Shown here: positions 11,714 to 22,311 of the stretch, one piece after another
Layout: each line of letters opens with the position of its first letter
How positions within the stretch are numbered: position 1 is the stretch's first letter
Assembly (NCBI GenBank): GCA_014058105.1
Contig: JACGCM010000006.1
Span: 1-64,000, forward strand
Direction: 5' to 3'
Source of the DNA: Kingdonia uniflora
Taxonomy: Eukaryota > Streptophyta > Magnoliopsida > Ranunculales > Circaeasteraceae
Length of the DNA: 64,000 nucleotides
Program-made: the position numbers and the translations under genes
The notes under the pieces: model-generated
Database searches by the model: none
Seen by the model: only the letters and a program-made list of their open reading frames with translations
Told to the model about the DNA's origin: nothing

Positions 11714-14700
11714 ATGAAGAGCAGAGAGTTAGGAAAGAGAACAAATAGCAAAGATTCTTTGGAGAGATTAGACCAGAGTAATCCACAGTCAAGGCGAGAG
11801 AAGGTTGCAGAGGCTGAATCACGAAGGTGGTTTTATAATAGTATTGTGAAGGAAAGATTTGGCGCTATATTAGATTCGTTTTCAAACGTTGAAGGTTAGT
11901 AGAATGTTTTTGTAATACAGTTGATGTGAATTTTATGAAAAAAAATTGTGTTTTTAAATTTCAAATAATTACTATTTATAGTAATCTATAAAATCTGTTT
12001 GATATATGTATATAAAATTGATGTGAATGATATACGTATATGTATGATGTATGTATAAAAGATAATGATTGAATACCTGGACCTGTATGTAGGTTGAGCG
12101 GAAAGAGTGTTTCTGTAGAATCCAACCTCATCTTAGATTTGCAGTTAAGATGGGGACTTCCCCTGTGATGGAGGCGTCGACCTCTGGTCGTTCGACTGAA
12201 TCATATAATGTAGAATCTGATAGGGAGGACAAAATAGGAGTTGTTTAATTTCTAAATTTCCTTGGACAATTTATATCATATCCACCCAATTTTGATGTGT
12301 TTAGAGAGTTTTGTAAATCCAAGGCTCTTATAGGGGGAAAATGGGGGAACTTTGTAGAACATGCCGGTAGGCAGTTTTGAAGTTGTATAGTAGGATCTGG
12401 GGAGGAACATTTCTTTCTATTGGCTGATTTAGAGAAGAAGAAGTCAGAAAGGGGTTTAGATGAATTGATCTCCTTGGAGTATTATGATGAGAATGTTCCG
12501 AACGTCTTAGAAAAGGGATTTTTATATTACCTGTCTTAATTGGAATATGGGTTGAGTTTGCCCCCTAGCAATCTTGTTAAAGGGATAATGAATATCATAG
12601 GGGCATGCCCTGTTCAGTTGAACGGGATCATGTGGGAGGTGATAAATGTATATGTGAGTTTTAATAAATTGTGGGAGGAGAATAAGGTGGAGAGGAGAAT
12701 CTCTCCTGAAGATATGTTGCAGTTTTATAGAGTGAAGAATTATTCTGCAAGTAGAGGGGCATATTTTTTTACGAGCTTGTCTAAACCTCTTTTCTTCGAT
12801 CTAAATTCAGCAGGTCGAATGTAGAATGATAATGTCATCTGGGTGAAAGGTAATTGCCTTCAGAGAGGTGATAAAGAACCTATAGAACTTTTATATAGAA
12901 CTGTGAAGTAAAGTAAGTGTAATAATGTATAATTTTGAACTGTTAAAATAAAATGTTGTTCTGCTGCTAATAATGTGTTGTTGCTTTACAGCTCCTTCAT
13001 CAAAGGTAAAGAGGAAGAAGTCCATGTTAGATACTATTGCTCAAGAAGGGGTTGAGCTCGAGGTGGTGCTGAAAGACCTCAGTATAAATAGAAATAAATG
13101 TGCTAATAGCTGGTCTAAGAATGTTTAAAAGTCTCAAGCAATGAGACTTATGACGGGTATTGGTGGTAATAAGAAGAGGGAAGTTGATGAAGAGAGACGA
13201 GTGGCCTTGCCAAAGGCCCCTGGAGTAGATTTTGTAGACATGCCAGAGTCTACCACGTCGAGCAAGCAAGCTCGGGCATTTCCAAAGAAGAAAATGTTAA
13301 AGCATGGTTTGACCTCTGGTTCCATAGGGAGTTGTAGGGTCGAGGGAGAGGCAAAGAAGAGAAGGGTAGATCCTTCTTCTGAACTGGTTGGGGTGACGGT
13401 CGCAGAGAATCGATCTGGTATAGAAGATGAGTTGAATACAGTGGAAGATAGGACGAGGCATGCAGCGCGCAAAGGTATGGAGGAGATGAGCAAAGTGGTA
13501 AGTTTGATGATTTAAGTTTACTCTGAATTCTGTATAGTGATGTATCTCCAAAAATATGTATGATTTGTGTTTCTTGTTTATTTACAGGCTGCTCGTTTGA
13601 TGATGGGAATCTGCCTCAGGATGGAGGAGGAGAAATTCAAGCTCAAAAGTGATAATGCAGAGCTCGAGAAGGAGGTAGCTCGCTTAAAATCCGACTTGGT
13701 TCGGGAGGGGAAGCGACTGGTTTCTGTGAAGGCTACGCAAGAGGTAGAGATTAACGGGCTGACAGTAGAAGCGGGGAAGATTCTGGAAGAGGTGGCAGTC
13801 CAGAGTGATAGACTTGGGCGCCACCTTCTGAAAATGGGGTACTCCAAAACTGAGGTGAATGACATTATGGAAGATGCTTATGCTAAAGGGGAGGAGGTTG
13901 AGGATGGTAGAGCTGGCGTTGTGAGAGGGTTGAATATAGTTTCTCTCCAGACTGTAGAGAGAACGACGGGGATGATGATGTCAATCTAGAGAATGTGAAT
14001 AAGAAGGTTGAGTAGAATTGTAGACTATTTCGTTGTGTGATTATAAGGGGTTTGTGAACTATAACTGTATGGATCAATGTAGGATAAATTTATGTAGGCT
14101 AAGTTATGTTTGTAAACCTTGTTTGTAGGAATGTAAGAATTTGCGCCTCAGAATAAAAGAATTAGAGAATGAGCTTGGTAAGGAGAAAGACGCCTCAACA
14201 TCCCTGTTGACTTTGCAAGCAAAGCTACAGGTTAGAAAAGAGCAAGAAATATTTGAGTTGTATGCACTACTCTAGAGCTACAAAGTAAAACTTAGAGCGT
14301 ATAGACAAACTAAAAAGTTGATAACAGTTTAGGGGCAATGGTACTCAATTGTGAATAAATAATATCAAATTATTGGAAAAGTTAGAATATATAGAATGTG
14401 TACCTTAGAATTGGAAGTATGTGCTATTGTTCATAAAATTGGGATCATACTTTGACCTTAAGTTTAGAACCAGTTTCACACAGTAGATGTAAAAAAATAG
14501 AAATTTTGTTAGAAATAAGATGTATGTATTGATTGAGTGTCCTGAATCGAACTTGATGTATTGAATTTATGATGTGTAGGTCGAATTGGAGTCAGCTCGC
14601 TTGAGCGAAGAAGAGAAACGCTAATATAACCAAGAGTTTGTGGCGGAGTTTAATAGAATTAGAGTGGCAAGCGAAGATAGGGAGGATCAACACGTAAAGG

Positions 14701-16090
14701 TACATTTCAAGTTCATTGAGGCAACACAAACTGTTGATGTCCTCACTCGGATGATCAAGGAGAAGGATGCCAAAATTAGTAAGGGGCAAAAGGAGCTCGC
14801 GGAGACGAAAAAAAAGATAGCAAAACTCAAAAGCCAGAATGATGCGCTGATGGTAAAGAGTAAAAAGGTTGACATGGCTCGATACCGTATCCAGGCATTA
14901 GAAATGTCAAAGAAAGAGTTACGCCATTTTGTAGCAAGTCTGAAGGACCAAATGATTAACAAAACAGATGAACAAGAGTAGATTCGAGCTGATTTAGTGA
15001 GTACCAAGAGTGAACTGGAGCGATTGAAGAATAAAATGATTGAGAAAGATAACGAGTTGAAGAGAGCTTGAGATGACCTGTCTAACTCCGAAATTGCAGT
15101 TGAGCAATTGAATGCAGTTTTACTTGCTAAAGATAATGTTCTGGTTGGTGCAAAGAAAATATGATGAGTTGAATGAGAGGGTGGCACAATTGAAGACCGA
15201 TTTGGCTCAGGCCAATTTGCGTGTCAAAAATGTCGTGGCTGGAGAATGCTCAAGGAAGAATATAGGTGATGCCAGGGTTTCCATTATTCAAGGGGATGTG
15301 GTTAGCCTATCAGTTCAAAATAAAGAGTTATAGGGAAACGCAACTCAAACTCAAGGTCATGTTCAAAAAGGGAATGAGCGGTTAAGGGAGTGCCAAAGTA
15401 AGCTCGATGTTGTTCATGCTAGGGAACAAGAGTTAGAGCAGGTTATCAGAGGTAAGGATATTTTAATAAGGAAAAATGATGATTTGTTAAGGAAATCCCC
15501 TGCTAGGGTAGGAGTAGAATGAGAGCTTGAGGAACTTCGTGTCCAGGTAGATAAATTGAGGATGATGAACCTGGTTGAGTCAGATAAAGCAGATGAGAAG
15601 GCAAAGGAGCATATCAATTTTATGTCCCACGCAAAAAGTCGAATGGAATGGCATAAAGTACGGAACAAGAGGTTGAAAGCACGCCTTTAAACGGCGAGAG
15701 ATAATTTTTCTAAGGCAGTTATGCCAGAGGTATTGCGCTTTAAAATGTTAATGGCTATGATCGCCTATTTTGTTGAGGAAGTTTGAAGGCTCAAGGTAAA
15801 GAGGGATACCTTGCACGACTGTTTGTCAGATAGATAATGTATTTGCAGAAGTGATATAGATAGAGGAAACTGTATGTACTCTATGAAAACTGAGTTAGGT
15901 TCTCGCCCTGCTGAATTGGTAGAGCAAGGTAGGATCACTGTGGCTACTCGAGCTCTAAAATTTATGGCTGATCATCCGTCTGTTGCATGGGAAAGAGTAG
16001 TTGACCTCCCATAAGCAGAAAAAAAATCCTTTATAGAATGTGTATGTGTAATCTATAAATATATCTGTCGTAGACATATTGAGAGATAAA
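11714..16090 (+). pseudogene. Large antisense multi-exon coiled-coil gene of element B
   Basis: The exons inferred from GT-AG borders are 11,714-11,894, 12,145 to about 12,910, 12,992-13,497, 13,588 to about 14,007, 14,129-14,229, and 14,580 to about 16,090. Exon 1 starts MKSRELGKRT and ends at a GTTAGTAG donor that element A also keeps. Exon 2 has the conserved block SLPPSNLVKGIMN, GACPVQLNGIMWEVI, FYRVKNYSASRGAYFF and FFDLNSAGRM. Exons 3-6 are charged and become a long coiled coil (EEKFKLKSDNAELEKEVARL and beyond). The end reads AELVEQGRITVATRALKFM. Several exons contain stops, so it is a pseudogene. Similar antisense ORFs of unknown role are known from plant Tat retrotransposons. Confidence 0.75.
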
Positions 16091-16425
16091 AGCTAGTTTT
16101 ACCTTTGCCTTATCTTATGTCTGGTAGAGTTCTTTGATTAAAAACTAGTATTACCTTTATTTTAATCGCAGAGTATGTATAGAGTTCGATGAAAGCTAGT
16201 TTTACTTTTGCTTTAGCCGGTATAATTGTTGCAGCCATATTGAGAGATGAAAGCTATACCTTTGCTTTATTTTATGTCTGGTAGAGTTCTTTGATTAAAA
16301 ACTAGTATTACCTTTGTTTTAATAGCAAAGTATGTATAGAGTTCGATTAAAACTAGTTTTACCTTTGCTTTAACCAAAAAAGAGGTCGATTGAAAGCTAG
16401 TACTACCATTGCTTTAATCTATGTA
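16077..16425. repeat. 161-bp tandem repeat in the antisense 3' region of element B
   Basis: Two units start at 16,081 and 16,242 with GAGAGAT and share blocks such as GTCTGGTAGAGTTCTTTGAT. Each unit also contains internal copies of a shorter motif around AAAGCTAGTTTTACCTTTGC. The array lies between the end of the antisense gene and the 3' end of the B integrase. Tandem repeats in this part of Tat elements are known and can seed satellites. Confidence 0.75.
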
Positions 16426-16589
16426 TTGTCTATGTAAGTAGAGAGTTGTATGGGAAAAAACTTAGAAGTTTTCATTGAATATAATCGAATGTACATTGTA
16501 TGGAGATGAAAATCTCACTTGTGGAATGAAAAGAACGAGAATTTGAAGTAGAGTAGCCAGGGACTTAACGATAGTACCATTTTAGTCGC

Positions 16590-17200
16590 CTAGTATTCCA
16601 AGGATTTGAGATATGAACTCCTTCCTCGGTCATAAGATAATATGATCCCAGGCTAGTGAGACCAGTGATTAGAAATGGACCCTCTAAATTTTCTGCTAGT
16701 TTCCCGGTATGTAACTCTTTTCAGTGTTGAGGGATTTCTCTGAGGATAAGATCGTCAATTTGGAAAGTATGGCTTCTAACTCTCCTGTTGTGTGAATTGG
16801 CCAGCATATGGAGATATCGACATAGGTTGGAAATAGCGCGTTCCCTAGTCTCATCAATCTAATTGACATTGCAGGCCAATTTGAACTTATTTTCTATGTC
16901 AGTTAGCTCGTGTTCTCTTACTGGATGATGATATTCTGTTGTAATGACGGCTTCAGTGCCATAGTAGAGGAGGAATGGGGTATAACCGGTTTATTGTCGT
17001 GAAATTGTGCGGTATGCCCATAAGTCATAAGGAAGCACTCGTACCCAGTTTTATTTATTTATTTTATTTCTGTAAGTGAAGCCTTTTCTTGAGTCCATCC
17101 ACGATGGTTTTATTGATGATTTTGACTTGGCCATTACCTTGAGGGTAGTAGGGATTGGATGGTGAGCGGATGATGTTGTGTTTGTTGACAAAACTTCCCG
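16590..17200 (-). pseudogene. Integrase C-terminal remnant of element B
   Basis: Reading down the - strand from about 17,200 come NKHNIIRSPSNPYYPQGNGQ, KTIVDGLKKRL, LPYDLWAYRT, VITTEYHHPVREHELT, FQIDDLILREIP and SYYLMTEEG. These match the integrase of element A from 5,180 to 6,200. The N-terminal zinc-binding part and most of the catalytic core are missing. The sequence joins directly to RNase H sequence near 17,190, which marks an internal deletion. Stops are present. Confidence 0.8.
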
Positions 17201-18560
17201 GAGTGGGTAGTTCATCATGAATTTGATTGAATGAGCTTAGAGGTAGTGCTTAAGTTTTTGTAAAGTCTAAACAAGAGTTAGAAGGAGTCCCCCAATTTTA
17301 GATTACCTCATTTCTGCTAGAGTGGGGGTTTTACTGATAAAGTAGACTGGCTTTTCAATTTTTCCTTTAAATCGAATGAGAACCGAGCTAATAGAAGTAT
17401 CTTTAACTGCTAGGTAGATGATCAGTTCCTCATTATCCACTGGGGTGCTCATTATGGGAGACTTCCCCAAATAGGTTTGGAGATCCTAAAAAGCTACCTC
17501 GCATTCTAATGTCCATTGGATCTCTGCGTTGGGCTAAACTTTTCCTCGTTTGGTACAACTGTAGAGTAGTAGAAACAACCAATGACAGCGATTTGAAGAT
17601 TTTGAAACAAAGCGGTTGATTGCGGCAATCTTACCGACTAGCTTTTGTACATCTTTCGTCGTCTTTGGAGATGACATGTTGAGGAGAGCTCGAATTTGAT
17701 CTGGATCGGGCTCAATCCCTTTCTTGCTGATGAGATGGTCAAGAAATCGGCCTGAATGTACTCTGAATTGACACTTATTAAGATTTAGTCGCATCCTGTA
17801 AGATCAAGGAATGTAGTATATTGTGTTGAGATCTGTGATATGGTTGATTGACTGTATACTCTTGTACAAAAGATCATCTATATAGACTTCCATGATTTTC
17901 CCCAGATATGCTTCGAACATAGCAGTCATCAACCATTGATAAGTCGCACCTACATTTTTGAGTCCGAAAGGCATGACTTTTTAGTAGTAAAGTTCTCTTT
18001 CAGTGATGAAAGTGGTCTTTTCTTAACCTTTTTCCAAGAGAGGAATCTGATTATATCCGAAAGCCGCGTACATCATAGATAGGAGTTTGTGACCTGCTGT
18101 GGAATCAAGAATTTGATGGATGTTGGGAAGAGGGAAACTGTCCTTTGGAGTGTGTTTGTTTAGATCTATGAAATCTACACAAACTCAGACTTTTCTATTC
18201 TTCTTTGGAATAAAGACAATGTTGGATATCCAATCAGGATACTTGGCTTCTCAAATGAATCCCACTTAAGTCAATTTCTCAATCTCTCTCTTAACTTCAT
18301 CTCGAAGGCGAGGTGATAGTCATCATTGTTTCTGTTTGACCACTGTGGCATTGATGTTAATGGCCAATTCGTGACATGCCTTAGCCGGATCGACCCTAGA
18401 CATCTCTTCGAAAGTCCACATAAAAGCATATCGATTACGTCTTAAGAATTAAATAAGAGCATCATTATCATGATAGACCAGCTTGGTACCGATAAAAGTA
18501 CCTCTTCTAGGTCTATCAATGTTAACGTATTCTGTAGACTCTTTTATTGATAGCTGATCA
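17190..18560 (-). pseudogene. Reverse transcriptase and truncated RNase H of element B
   Basis: The - strand reads reverse transcriptase from about 18,560. The catalytic motif EVYIDDLLYKS is at about 17,890, followed by MRLNLNKCQFRVHSGRFL and KKGIEPDPDQIRALLNM (17,534-17,794). RNase H starts near 17,530 (IQWTLECEVAF) and runs to about 17,200 (NYPLREVL), where it is cut. Compared with element A, the rest of RNase H, the second RNase H-like segment and the start of integrase are absent. Stops and frame changes make it inactive. Confidence 0.8.
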
Positions 18561-18670
18561 TCAAGGTGATAAGCCTTTAGTAATTTCTATGCGGCATATC
18601 TATCTGAGGTATCTAGAATAGCAGAGACAGTATTTTCGCATGCTCGAGAAAGCTTTGGGCTACCTTTGAT

Positions 18671-18991
18671 TTAAAAGATACCATCACTGTGTTTGTAGCG
18701 GAGTGCTTGATAATAGGTGGAAGCGATTATTTCCATGTTATAAATCCAACAATGACCCATAATCCCGAGATAATGAGATTTGGCATTGACAACGTAGAAG
18801 ACGATGTCGATGGTGGTTAGCCCTGTGGTAATAGGTATGATGATCTTCCCTACTCGCTCTTCTTTAGAACCATTGAATCCACTTATATCGATGTCTCTTA
18901 GAATAACTTGATCGGCCAATCCTATTTTGTCGATTGTGCTCTGAAAGATAATCTCAATACCGCTTCCAGTATCGATCATCATTGTATACAT
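18671..18991 (-). pseudogene. Aspartic protease of element B
   Basis: A 106-codon open stretch contains the active-site motif MMIDTGSGIEIIF, followed by DIDISGFNGSKEERVGKI and DIVFYVVNAKSHYLGIMG. This is the pepsin-type retroviral protease fold that processes Gag-Pol. The homologue in element A (2,140-2,360) has lost the DTG triad. Here the triad is kept, but the frame is embedded in broken gag-pol, so it is part of a dead polyprotein. Confidence 0.8.
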
Positions 18992-19249
18992 GCAAACTTC
19001 TTAATCTTGAGCATTATGACTAATGCATCATGATATGGAAATTTTATATGACTAATGTCGTAATCTTTGAATGAGATCCCAAGCCGGTGATTGCTTGACT
19101 CAGGCAAAAGCTTGGCTTTCTTACCTTGAGATGTGAGATCACCTCATTAATTCTGGCAGTTTCCTGTACTTAAATTGGTAAGAGTTGTTGATCTGATGAA
19201 TTTTGATCATGTTGTTGTGGTACATATGGTTGAGATGTTTCTCCTCAAC

Positions 19250-19777
19250 GAGATCTTCTACCTAGACTACTTAGAGTTATGTCAAATAGTTTCCATCCTT
19301 ATATGATTCTAGGTCGATAAAGTATTCATACATCCATCTCTCCTTGAAAAGGAGTCTAGCAACCTCTGTAAAGCATAGCAGTTGTTAGTAGAATGATGGT
19401 TTACCTTGTGACGCATGCAGTACGGGCGGCTCTCGATTGGTTCTAATGGTTGAAAGGGATGGTATAACTTATCCTTGGAGAGGATTGGAAAAATTATGGA
19501 GATTCGAACATTCAACATCAGGAGGACCGATTTAGGTAATGTTCAGCCTTTCCGAGGACTACCCGTGTTGCACTTGGAACGCTTTTGATCACCCTGAACC
19601 TCCTTCAGTTCATTGCTTCGATCTGTAGATAAACCTTTTAAGGTTAAGACGAATTAAGTAGATTTATGCCTTTCAAGCATCAGCCTTTCTAGGTCGACAT
19701 ATCCATTGATCTTGGTGATCATATCCTTCAAGGTTGTAGGTTTGTTGAGGAAGAGGTGCTCTTGGTGAAAGCAGTAA
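19250..19777 (-). pseudogene. gag 3' part of element B, cut by the Athila LTR
   Basis: From 19,777 downward the - strand reads HQEHLFLNKPTTLKDMI, KINGYVDLERLMLERHKST, and then a nucleocapsid-like stretch at 19,309-19,518 with ESRPYCMRHKVNHHSTNNCY (a C-H-H-C arrangement). The N-terminal half of gag and the 5' LTR are missing. The cut coincides exactly with the first base of the Athila LTR at 19,778. The missing half is not found beyond the right Athila LTR at 30,044. Confidence 0.75.
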
Positions 19778-20909
19778 TGATAACGGTCAAAATCCGGCGT
19801 TTAGTATGGGTAAAAAGTAGAGTGTCGTTCACATTCGAACGGAACTAGAAATTAGTTTTGGTCTTGTGTTTTAGTAATCTAAGGTTGTAAAACCGTAAAA
19901 ATCAATGATATGGTTTTAATCAAGAATAAAGGTCTAGGAATTTTGGATTTTACCACCATTTACATACAATATCAACATAGTATCGTATATTAAATTCTCC
20001 ACTTAATTGAAATAACAAACTTCGACCTTTTGTCGATGTAATCCCATGATTAATTATAACTCAAGCAGAATATATTGTATGAACTAAGTATGTACTAAAA
20101 ACACACTCCATGAAAGCTATGCTAACTATGAAATGTTAATTAGGATCATACCTTAGAAAAATACAATATTAATACAATTTTACTATATCATTTGAGAATC
20201 ACAAAACTCTTCTTATATCTCTACTTAAAGAGATCATAGGATGATAATGGATGTCTCCAACAATATAGTTTTGGGATTTGTGATAATATGCTCATATTGC
20301 GTTGGAGAAAAATACATTCTACTACATGATATCATACGTTTATGGCGGATCCATCCTCACCCCTAGTGAAGACTTAGACGGCCATTATAACAACTATAAA
20401 ACCTAAATGATATGAGAATGAAATGAACATAAACTAACAACAAAAAGAAGAATTTTATTGACTTACAAAATGAAATACTCCAAATGCTTACAAGACTTGC
20501 ACCAACTTACTCCAATAATGCTCTCTTGCATTCTACAATAATGATTCTCTCAAAATTGGATGATCTTATGAGCTCACTACCTCTCCTTTTATAGATGAAG
20601 GAGAAGGTTCTTACATTTAATATTAGATTTATAACCTATGCCATGAATGTACATAAATTTGTAACCTCCAAGAGTTATCCTCCAAAATTGTAACCTCCCC
20701 ATGTGGGACCCTTGTGATTTACAACTCTACATCCTTCTCCAACAATTCGTCCTTTGAGCTATACATCCCGGTATTTGCACATATTTTGTAAATGAGCTCC
20801 ATGTGACCTGAAATATAAAAATTAGTTTTATAAGTCATGTTTAATAATAAAATTAAGAATAATAAACATTAAGTCATAGGGGAATTGTGGTCATTTTATG
20901 TGTGCATCA
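19778..20909 (-). repeat. Athila 3' LTR (left copy)
   Basis: The LTR is 1,132 bp and reads TGATG...TTATCA on the - strand. It is nearly identical to the right LTR, with scattered substitutions and small indels. A TATA box (CTATAAAAGG, - strand) lies near 20,585-20,600. It abuts element B gag on its outer side. Confidence 0.9.
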
Positions 20910-20910
20910 A

Positions 20911-20925
20911 ATACCCCCAAACTTA
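20911..20925 (-). promoter_or_regulatory. Polypurine tract of Athila
   Basis: On the - strand AAGTTTGGGGGTATT directly precedes the LTR start TGATG. This is the expected primer site for plus-strand synthesis. Confidence 0.75.
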
Positions 20926-22311
20926 AAGTTTGCTAGTCCTCGAGCAAAGAAAAGAATAAAAGCATAACTCTTTCGTGGTTAAGACGATTGCATTTAGCGT
21001 ATGAAACAAGCCGTTAAACCGATAGGTTACCCATATAGGACGAGTTTTGTATCGTAAGGGTTTGCAGTGACTATAACCATAAAAGTCAATAAGGGCTTTA
21101 TAGTAGTTTAGATACTCATTAGGTCATTTCAACTAACTTATTGATATCTGATAATGGTAAAAACATTAAGAAGGTAAACCCCTTTAAATTTAATTCTTTC
21201 ACATATATATAATCAGAGAAGTTGAGAATTATCCAAAACTAGAGATACTACCCAATACTTAAATGAGATTTTACATATTTTTCTAATATCCTTAAGTGTT
21301 GTGAAAATAGTTACTGCACGTACAACTTTATTTAGATGCTCTTGAGTCAATATCCAGTTATTTCGTATTTCATGAAACAAATCCAACAATCAGTTTGACA
21401 AGTGCCATAGTTAATTCGAATCCTGTTATTGATTTTTGGAGAATAACTATAAGCCTTTTTATTTTGGTACTTGTTTCCTTAGTGAAGCCTCCATAATATG
21501 AGTCGTTGCTCGACAATCCCAGCCAGTTGGCTTAGGTTGCCGGGGTTTGGTTCCCCTTCGTGACCTAGGCTCTGGATTCTTACAAGTAAACTTTATTCCT
21601 TGCTCCTTTCACATAGTTCATGACTATACTCAAGATTGATGATAATTCTTCTTCTTTCAGTTCTAATCATGCGAGTATGCCTTCCATCGTAAAAGTTTTA
21701 GAGCTATTTTGGCTTATAGAAATCCTTATTATATTACTTCAGGATCGAACTTATTCTTTAGGCAGTTATTTCCCTTGTAGTGGATCATTCCTACCTCAAA
21801 TACTAGATTCTCTTTGATTGCTCAAAATTCTAGCAAAAGTAATAAATGCAATACTATCGTGAAGTGCATTTGTTTTGAGAAATATCAGTCAACATGAAAT
21901 TTTCTCTAATTAAATAGTAGTACATCTAGCTTAAGATAATGTTCTAAAATTTTCTAAGCATGTATTTGATAAAAAATTTAACTTCATGGTTTTTACGACC
22001 AAAATATTTAGACCATATCAAATACTTATAAGCTTGCAGAAACTTACTAAAGAGTCTCATAAATTACCATAATGACCTATCTTTTCTCTAAAAAAGTGAA
22101 AAATGTGAACGATTTTTCCCCACCCCCAAACTAGAAAGAAGCATTGTCCCCAATATTTGAAAACATACCTTAAAAGAAGGGGAAAAAATTAGAACATAGT
22201 ACCTGATATAACATGGGTTGCCTCCCAGATAGCGCTAAGTTTATTGTCTTCAGCTAGACAAAATGAGGAACTCCCAAACTCAGTGAAAGTTGGGTGAAAA
22301 GGATATGAATA
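20926..22311 (-). other. Athila region between pol and the 3' LTR, no ORF
   Basis: Many Athila elements carry an envelope-like ORF here. I see no open frame with signal or membrane segments in this 1.4 kb. A short GC-richer block near 21,510-21,560 is surrounded by AT-rich sequence. The sequence is either a decayed extra ORF or untranslated region. Confidence 0.5.

Larger units (their letters stand above)
9689..19777 (-). mobile_element. Ty3/gypsy Tat-type retrotransposon B, both ends missing
   Basis: On the - strand it holds gag (from 19,777 downward), protease, reverse transcriptase, RNase H and integrase (to about 16,590). On the + strand it holds an antisense block of three genes (9,791-16,090) in the same order as in element A. 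No LTR of the A type was found at either end. The left end stops just upstream of the first antisense promoter, and the right end stops inside gag at the Athila LTR. It is a second copy of the A family or a close relative, inverted relative to A. Confidence 0.85.

Noticed and set aside
13134..13551. Open frames on the - strand opposite the antisense gene exon 3 (119 and 84 codons)
   Set aside because: They overlap a + strand exon with good splice borders, and their serine-rich content is the mirror of a lysine/glutamate-rich coding strand.
14687..15187. 166-codon open frame on the - strand
   Set aside because: It is the reverse of the coiled-coil exon of element B (+ strand). Serine- and phenylalanine-rich content is the usual shadow of K/E-rich codons.
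19773..19777. AGTAA as target duplication of the left Athila LTR
   Set aside because: The right LTR is followed by AAGTC, not AGTAA. AAGTC instead pairs with 9,594-9,598.
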